Positions 6,586 through 9,687 of a stretch of DNA of 9,687 nt are shown in pieces. The notes below the pieces were generated by a model. It was not told the origin of the DNA. It saw only the letters and a program-made list of their open reading frames with translations, and did not search any database. Origin of the DNA: Desulfobacterales bacterium (GTDB lineage: Bacteria; Desulfobacterota; Dissulfuribacteria; Dissulfuribacterales; JAMONC01); assembly GCA_027066725.1 (NCBI GenBank), contig JAMONC010000216.1, forward strand, positions 1-9,687, in the 5' to 3' direction. Position 1 is the first letter of the stretch, and every line of letters begins with the position of its first letter. The translations under genes were made by a program, and so were the position numbers.

Positions 6586-7019
6586 TTAATATTCTTCAGG
6601 TGGCCATCCCATAGGAACACACAAAACAGGACAAGGAAGCAAACGCACTACTTTTTCTACTGTACTTCCAAAGAATATCCACCCATTAATATAAGGTCTA
6701 CTTTTAACTCTCTTGCTTTTATTGCTATTTCTTGAAAGGGTTGTCCATAAGATACAATAGTATCTTTTACTAAATCTTGTGCATCACAAGAACTTAAAAA
6801 TTTTCTAAAGGCTTGAATAGCTTGATTTATAAGTCTATCTCTAACTTTACTTAAAGGTTCTTTTACAAAAGCTGCAATTCTTTCTGTTATCTTAGCATCT
6901 ACTACATGAATAAGTATTAATTCTGCATTCCAGACCTGTTTTACAAATTTGGCATATTGTATAGCATTTTCTGAGCATTCGGTAAAATCAATAGGGATTA
7001 ATATAAGAGATATATTCAT
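6586..7019 (-). pseudogene. UspA-family universal stress protein, frameshifted with internal deletion
   Basis: The first frame (7019-6657) encodes 120 residues with a typical UspA beginning: IPIDFTECSENAI with Asp 11 at the nucleotide site, LILIHVVDA, then VSYGQPFQEI and KVDLILMGG. It then runs into YSLEVQ and a TAG stop. Another frame (6672-6586) encodes the missing family C-terminus: FGSTVEKVVRLLPCP, then VLCVP, ending GWPPEEY. Only 11 bases separate the codons for MG and GS, where family members such as MJ0577 have about 12 residues. This implies a deletion of about 25 bases covering the G-x2-G-x9-G(S/T) ATP loop and shifting the frame. The ribosome binding site is intact (AGGAGG at 7035-7030, overlapping the prmA stop), so a truncated protein may still be made. 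It is the last gene of the minus-strand cluster. Confidence 0.85.
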
Positions 7020-7029
7020 TTACTATCAA

Positions 7030-7035
7030 CCTCCT
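7030..7035 (-). promoter_or_regulatory. Ribosome binding site of usp overlapping the prmA stop
   Basis: On the minus strand AGGAGG lies 10 bases before the usp ATG at 7019, and its first base is the last base of the prmA TGA. This suggests translational coupling and one transcript. Confidence 0.75.
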
Positions 7036-7889
7036 CAATATTTTTTATATGTAAAAGCATACCAATTATTTATATTAGATTCTGTTACCTTTTTTAAATT
7101 AGCTGCTTTTATGTAAGGAATATCTAACTTTTTTGTTGGAGAAGTAATGATTATATAGCTATTTTGATTAGCTAAGTGTATAATTTTAGGTACTAGTTGG
7201 CAAAGTACCCCTGGTGTTAAGTTAGCTACTATTAAATCGAAATTTTCTTTACTTATATTATCTAGCGAATTATTAATTAATTTTATTTTATTATTAAGTT
7301 TATTTATTTTTATATTGATTTTAGCTTGTTCTATAGCTTCAGTATCTATATCTAGAGCAAGAATACTATTTACTCCTAATTTAGCCAAGATGATAGCTAA
7401 TATGCCTGTACCTGTACCTACATCTAGAACTTTATAGTTTGTAATGTTTACAATTAATGATAATTTGATAATTTCAGTTACAGTAGCAACTGTACTAGGG
7501 TGGGCGCCACTTCCAAAAGCCCATCCAGCATTAATGAAGATAGTTTTATCGTTTGGATGATTATATGTGTTATATTCGTATGGATAAACAATGAAGTCTC
7601 CAGGAAGCTTAATAGGTTTTTTAATTTCATCTTCTGTATTTTGAGAGATATATGTACGTAGGTCTATCTTATCATCAAATTTATTAATGATATTGTTAAA
7701 TTCTTGTAGGAATTGATCTATATTAGATGTAAGGAATTTAAAGCTATATAAAAATTGGTTATTTTTTATGTTATAGGATGATATTATTTCAAAATTTATA
7801 TTTTTATTTTGTAACTCACTTAATAATTTGTTAGCTAATTGTTTAGTTAATTTAATATCTATGTTTAGTATTTTTTTAATCAAATTCAT
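7035..7889 (-). CDS. prmA: Ribosomal protein L11 methyltransferase-like protein (PrmA family)
   Basis: PrmA is a cytoplasmic SAM-dependent enzyme that methylates lysines and the N-terminus of ribosomal protein L11. The 284-residue product has a poorly conserved N-terminal domain (1-110), then AFGSGAHPST (124-133; family form AFGTGxHxTT), SAM motif I VLDVGTGTG (154-162), the acidic ALDID (178-182) that binds ribose, and VANLTPGVLCQL (221-232), which corresponds to the PrmA VANILA catalytic-side motif. Length and motif order fit PrmA; relatives that methylate other substrates cannot be excluded. The protein is unusually rich in Ile, Asn and Lys, and the DNA is extremely AT-rich: 7261-7320 has only 6 G or C. 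There is no clear ribosome binding site. The ATG follows the previous stop by 11 bases, so translation may depend on coupling. Confidence 0.87.
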   Translation of the reverse strand: MNLIKKILNIDIKLTKQLANKLLSELQNKNINFEIISSYNIKNNQFLYSFKFLTSNIDQFLQEFNNIINKFDDKIDLRTYISQNTEDEIKKPIKLPGDFIVYPYEYNTYNHPNDKTIFINAGWAFGSGAHPSTVATVTEIIKLSLIVNITNYKVLDVGTGTGILAIILAKLGVNSILALDIDTEAIEQAKINIKINKLNNKIKLINNSLDNISKENFDLIVANLTPGVLCQLVPKIIHLANQNSYIIITSPTKKLDIPYIKAANLKKVTESNINNWYAFTYKKY

Positions 7890-7900
7890 TTTAGTAAGAA

Positions 7901-8560
7901 TTAGTTACTATTACGATTTTTAGTCTTAGCTATTTCTTTATATAGAAAGTTAAGCTTTTTTTTAAGTATTATTAAACCTTTTTTTACATAATCGAACTGT
8001 TCTAGATTAAGAGCATGAACAAGATTTTGATAATATAATATAATCTTCGCTTTTTCACGTTGTAGTGATTTATCATAGTTAAGTGATTTAACCAACTTAT
8101 CTATTTGGGTTTTAAATTTTAAAAGTTCTGTTTTTGTTTTTTGTTTTAGACTAAGTCTTTGTTTTTCTGCTTTATTTGATGCCTGTAAGGCTATTTTTTT
8201 ACATTCCTTTGCAAGATAAGAGGCCTTTAAGTATTGTTGTTTTTTGGCATATTGTATTGCTAGATTAAAATATTCTTCTGCTTTTTCATATAATTCACAA
8301 GCATATTTAGAAGCTCCATCCATTTTAGCCTGTTTAATTGCTTTAATAGCTTCTAGTTTTTTCTTTAACCAAAGTCTTTTCCTGCGTGCTTGGGGAGTAA
8401 GTGCTTTTATTTTATCTATTTCTGACTTAAGTTCTTTCCTTATTTCCTCTTTAGAAGGTATATGAATTCTAGAAAAATTAAATCCATAAATGAATAACAT
8501 AAATGTAGCTAAAAAATATACAGTAATTATATTTTTATATTTTTTCTTTATTTTTATCAT
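7901..8560 (-). CDS. Membrane-anchored DUF4398-like helical protein of unknown function
   Basis: The 219-residue product begins with Lys-rich residues 1-10 and one hydrophobic segment (about 11-28), which reads as an uncleaved signal anchor; there is no lipobox cysteine. The rest is almost wholly helical and very Lys-rich. Residues about 70-132 carry an Ala/Tyr pattern (IKQAKMDGASKYACELY, then EKAEEYFNLAIQYA and YLKASYLAKECKKIAL) that resembles DUF4398, a helical hairpin often found in envelope proteins, sometimes ahead of OmpA domains. No OmpA domain is present here. A second coiled-coil stretch covers about 135-210. The body should face the periplasm. A weak AGGA site lies about 10 bases before the ATG. 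It sits between the M23 peptidase gene (57 bases upstream) and prmA (11 bases downstream), so a cell-wall role is possible but unproven. The DUF assignment is from memory of the pattern. Confidence 0.7.
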   Translation of the reverse strand: MIKIKKKYKNIITVYFLATFMLFIYGFNFSRIHIPSKEEIRKELKSEIDKIKALTPQARRKRLWLKKKLEAIKAIKQAKMDGASKYACELYEKAEEYFNLAIQYAKKQQYLKASYLAKECKKIALQASNKAEKQRLSLKQKTKTELLKFKTQIDKLVKSLNYDKSLQREKAKIILYYQNLVHALNLEQFDYVKKGLIILKKKLNFLYKEIAKTKNRNSN

Positions 8561-8611
8561 CTACTTAATTCCTAATTAGAGTAAAATCAAAGTAAAAACG
8601 TTAAAAATATA

Positions 8612-8625
8612 CTCAACTTATTGAG
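8612..8625 (-). terminator. Weak hairpin at the end of the M23 gene
   Basis: CTCAA-4-TTGAG overlaps the stop codon and is followed on the minus strand by TATATTTTTAACGTTTTT. With only five base pairs it could at most reduce readthrough into the next gene. Confidence 0.25.
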
Positions 8626-9687
8626 CTTGCAAGTTTGCTAAAATATGAGTTTTTACCCACATAGGATCCCACCATTCTACTGGGTTTACAAATACTCCAT
8701 CTACAAGCATACCAAAGTGTAGATGATCTCCTCCTGCAAGACCTGTAGTATCTGTGATGCCAATAATTTGTCCTTTTTTAACTATTTCACCAACAGCTAC
8801 TTTAAAAGAGTCAAGATGTGAATAGGTACTATAGAGTCCTAGTCCATGATCAATTATGATTGTATTTCCGTATATTCCTAAGTATCCTGTAAAAACAACT
8901 TTGCCTGCATTTGCCGCAGGTACTGGAGCATGTCTTATAGAAGCTAAGTCAACTCCCATATGGTAGCCTTTATCTACAAGTTTATGGTGATAGTAATAGT
9001 ATCTATGATCTGCAAAATGTGCTCTTAAAGCTGCATGAGGTAATCTTATAAAAGATCCATGCCAATAGATTTTATCTGTTACATGGGAACATATCTTCCT
9101 AAATTGGTCATTATTTATCTTCCTAACAGCATGATTTATTTCTAAAAATTCATATATTAGTGTCCCAGGTTTAACTATATCAGGATATCTACTCATTATA
9201 GTGGGTACTTTTTGTTCTAAGAAGTGATCTGTAAGTATAATCTTATCTGGTTTGGGTTTATGAGGATATACATTATAAGGAAATCCTGCTTCTGCTTTAT
9301 TGCCAGCTAGATCTATTGCTACTATTACCATTCTCTTAGGAGAACTTACATTGTAAGGGATTGCCATCATAGCTACATAATCACCTTTAGGTCCACCAGG
9401 TTTAGGACATGCAGGGAAGAAGTGATCATTTATATACACTCCTGTTTTACTAACTGGCTCATTTACTCTATATACAATAAGTCCACTTCCTCCTTGCATC
9501 ATATTATGACGAAGACTTCTTACAGATATAATGGGGGGGGTTGTATCAAGATTTGTATTTTCTGCCCATTTAACCTTATTACCTTTTAGCATTCCCCTCC
9601 AGGACGCATCATTGGCTATAATAGAAATTTCAATTTTACCTTGAGAAAAACCATAATTTAAAGGATTTATTAAGACTTCAAAATCTT
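8618..9687 (-). CDS. M23-family (LytM-like) metallopeptidase, N-terminus cut by window edge
   Basis: M23 peptidases are zinc endopeptidases that cut peptidoglycan cross-bridges, or degenerate versions that activate amidases. The open frame continues past the internal ATG at 9592 to the right edge (beginning DFEVLINPLNYGFSQG), so the gene is partial; 355 residues are visible. Residues 1-140 look like beta-rich, Ig-like envelope modules (TTPPIISV, VYRVNEPV, VAIDLAGNKA). The peptidase domain starts near 235. It carries HMGVD (H242, D246), IIDHGLGLYSTYSHL (H290) and HLHFG (H321, H323), which is the full HxxxD ... HxH zinc set, so it should be active. The C-terminal NPVEWWDPMW is typical of this subgroup. 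An export signal is expected in the missing N-terminus. It is the first visible gene of the minus-strand cluster. A C8 tract lies in the coding strand at 9540-9533. Confidence 0.9.
   Translation of the reverse strand, partial: DFEVLINPLNYGFSQGKIEISIIANDASWRGMLKGNKVKWAENTNLDTTPPIISVRSLRHNMMQGGSGLIVYRVNEPVSKTGVYINDHFFPACPKPGGPKGDYVAMMAIPYNVSSPKRMVIVAIDLAGNKAEAGFPYNVYPHKPKPDKIILTDHFLEQKVPTIMSRYPDIVKPGTLIYEFLEINHAVRKINNDQFRKICSHVTDKIYWHGSFIRLPHAALRAHFADHRYYYYHHKLVDKGYHMGVDLASIRHAPVPAANAGKVVFTGYLGIYGNTIIIDHGLGLYSTYSHLDSFKVAVGEIVKKGQIIGITDTTGLAGGDHLHFGMLVDGVFVNPVEWWDPMWVKTHILANLQAQ

Noticed and set aside
9592..9592. ATG at 9592 as start of the M23 gene
   Set aside because: The frame stays open to the window edge with plausible protein sequence and no ribosome binding site precedes this ATG; the gene is partial.

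Overview
This 9.7 kb window is a compact, AT-rich bacterial chromosome segment made mostly of housekeeping genes. The best taxonomic guess is a low-GC sulfate-reducer-like member of the Desulfobacterota, close to Desulfovibrionales. That is an inference from memory. It rests on the region 3 wording of the primary sigma factor (RTIRLPVHFLELR), on an intact HypF, which implies a NiFe hydrogenase elsewhere in the genome, and on the overall low GC. I see no phage, IS, CRISPR, rRNA or tRNA signal.

Left part (1-3640): hypF runs off the left edge on the minus strand. It is divergent from tadA, which has a TTG start behind a strong ribosome binding site. tadA converges on rpoD across a bidirectional intrinsic terminator. 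rpoD encodes a short primary sigma factor of about 449 residues. It has a recognisable promoter (TTGCAA-17-TAAAAT), and this promoter shows that the longer reading frame upstream is not translated.

Middle part (3600-6580): a dus-family tRNA dihydrouridine synthase is divergent from rpoD, behind an extended -10 promoter. It is followed by a dnaJ-family co-chaperone and greA. The dnaJ-greA gap holds a promoter whose spacer is a perfect 16-base palindrome, followed by two hairpins in the greA leader. greA ends at a strong G/C-run terminator that also faces the convergent gene cluster to its right.

Right part (6586-9687): four minus-strand genes, probably co-transcribed in the order M23 metallopeptidase (cut by the right edge), membrane-anchored DUF4398-like helical protein, PrmA-like L11 methyltransferase, UspA-family protein. 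The prmA stretch is strikingly AT-rich. The usp gene is broken: its C-terminal 28 residues lie in another frame, and about 25 bases of the ATP-binding loop appear to be missing.

Together the genes serve translation and tRNA modification (tadA, dus, prmA), transcription (rpoD, greA), protein folding (dnaJ), hydrogenase maturation (hypF) and the cell envelope (M23, DUF4398-like). I found no convincing evidence of a new multi-gene system. The points most worth a second look are the broken usp, the greA control region, the unusual Dus active-site motif and the C8 tract in the peptidase gene.
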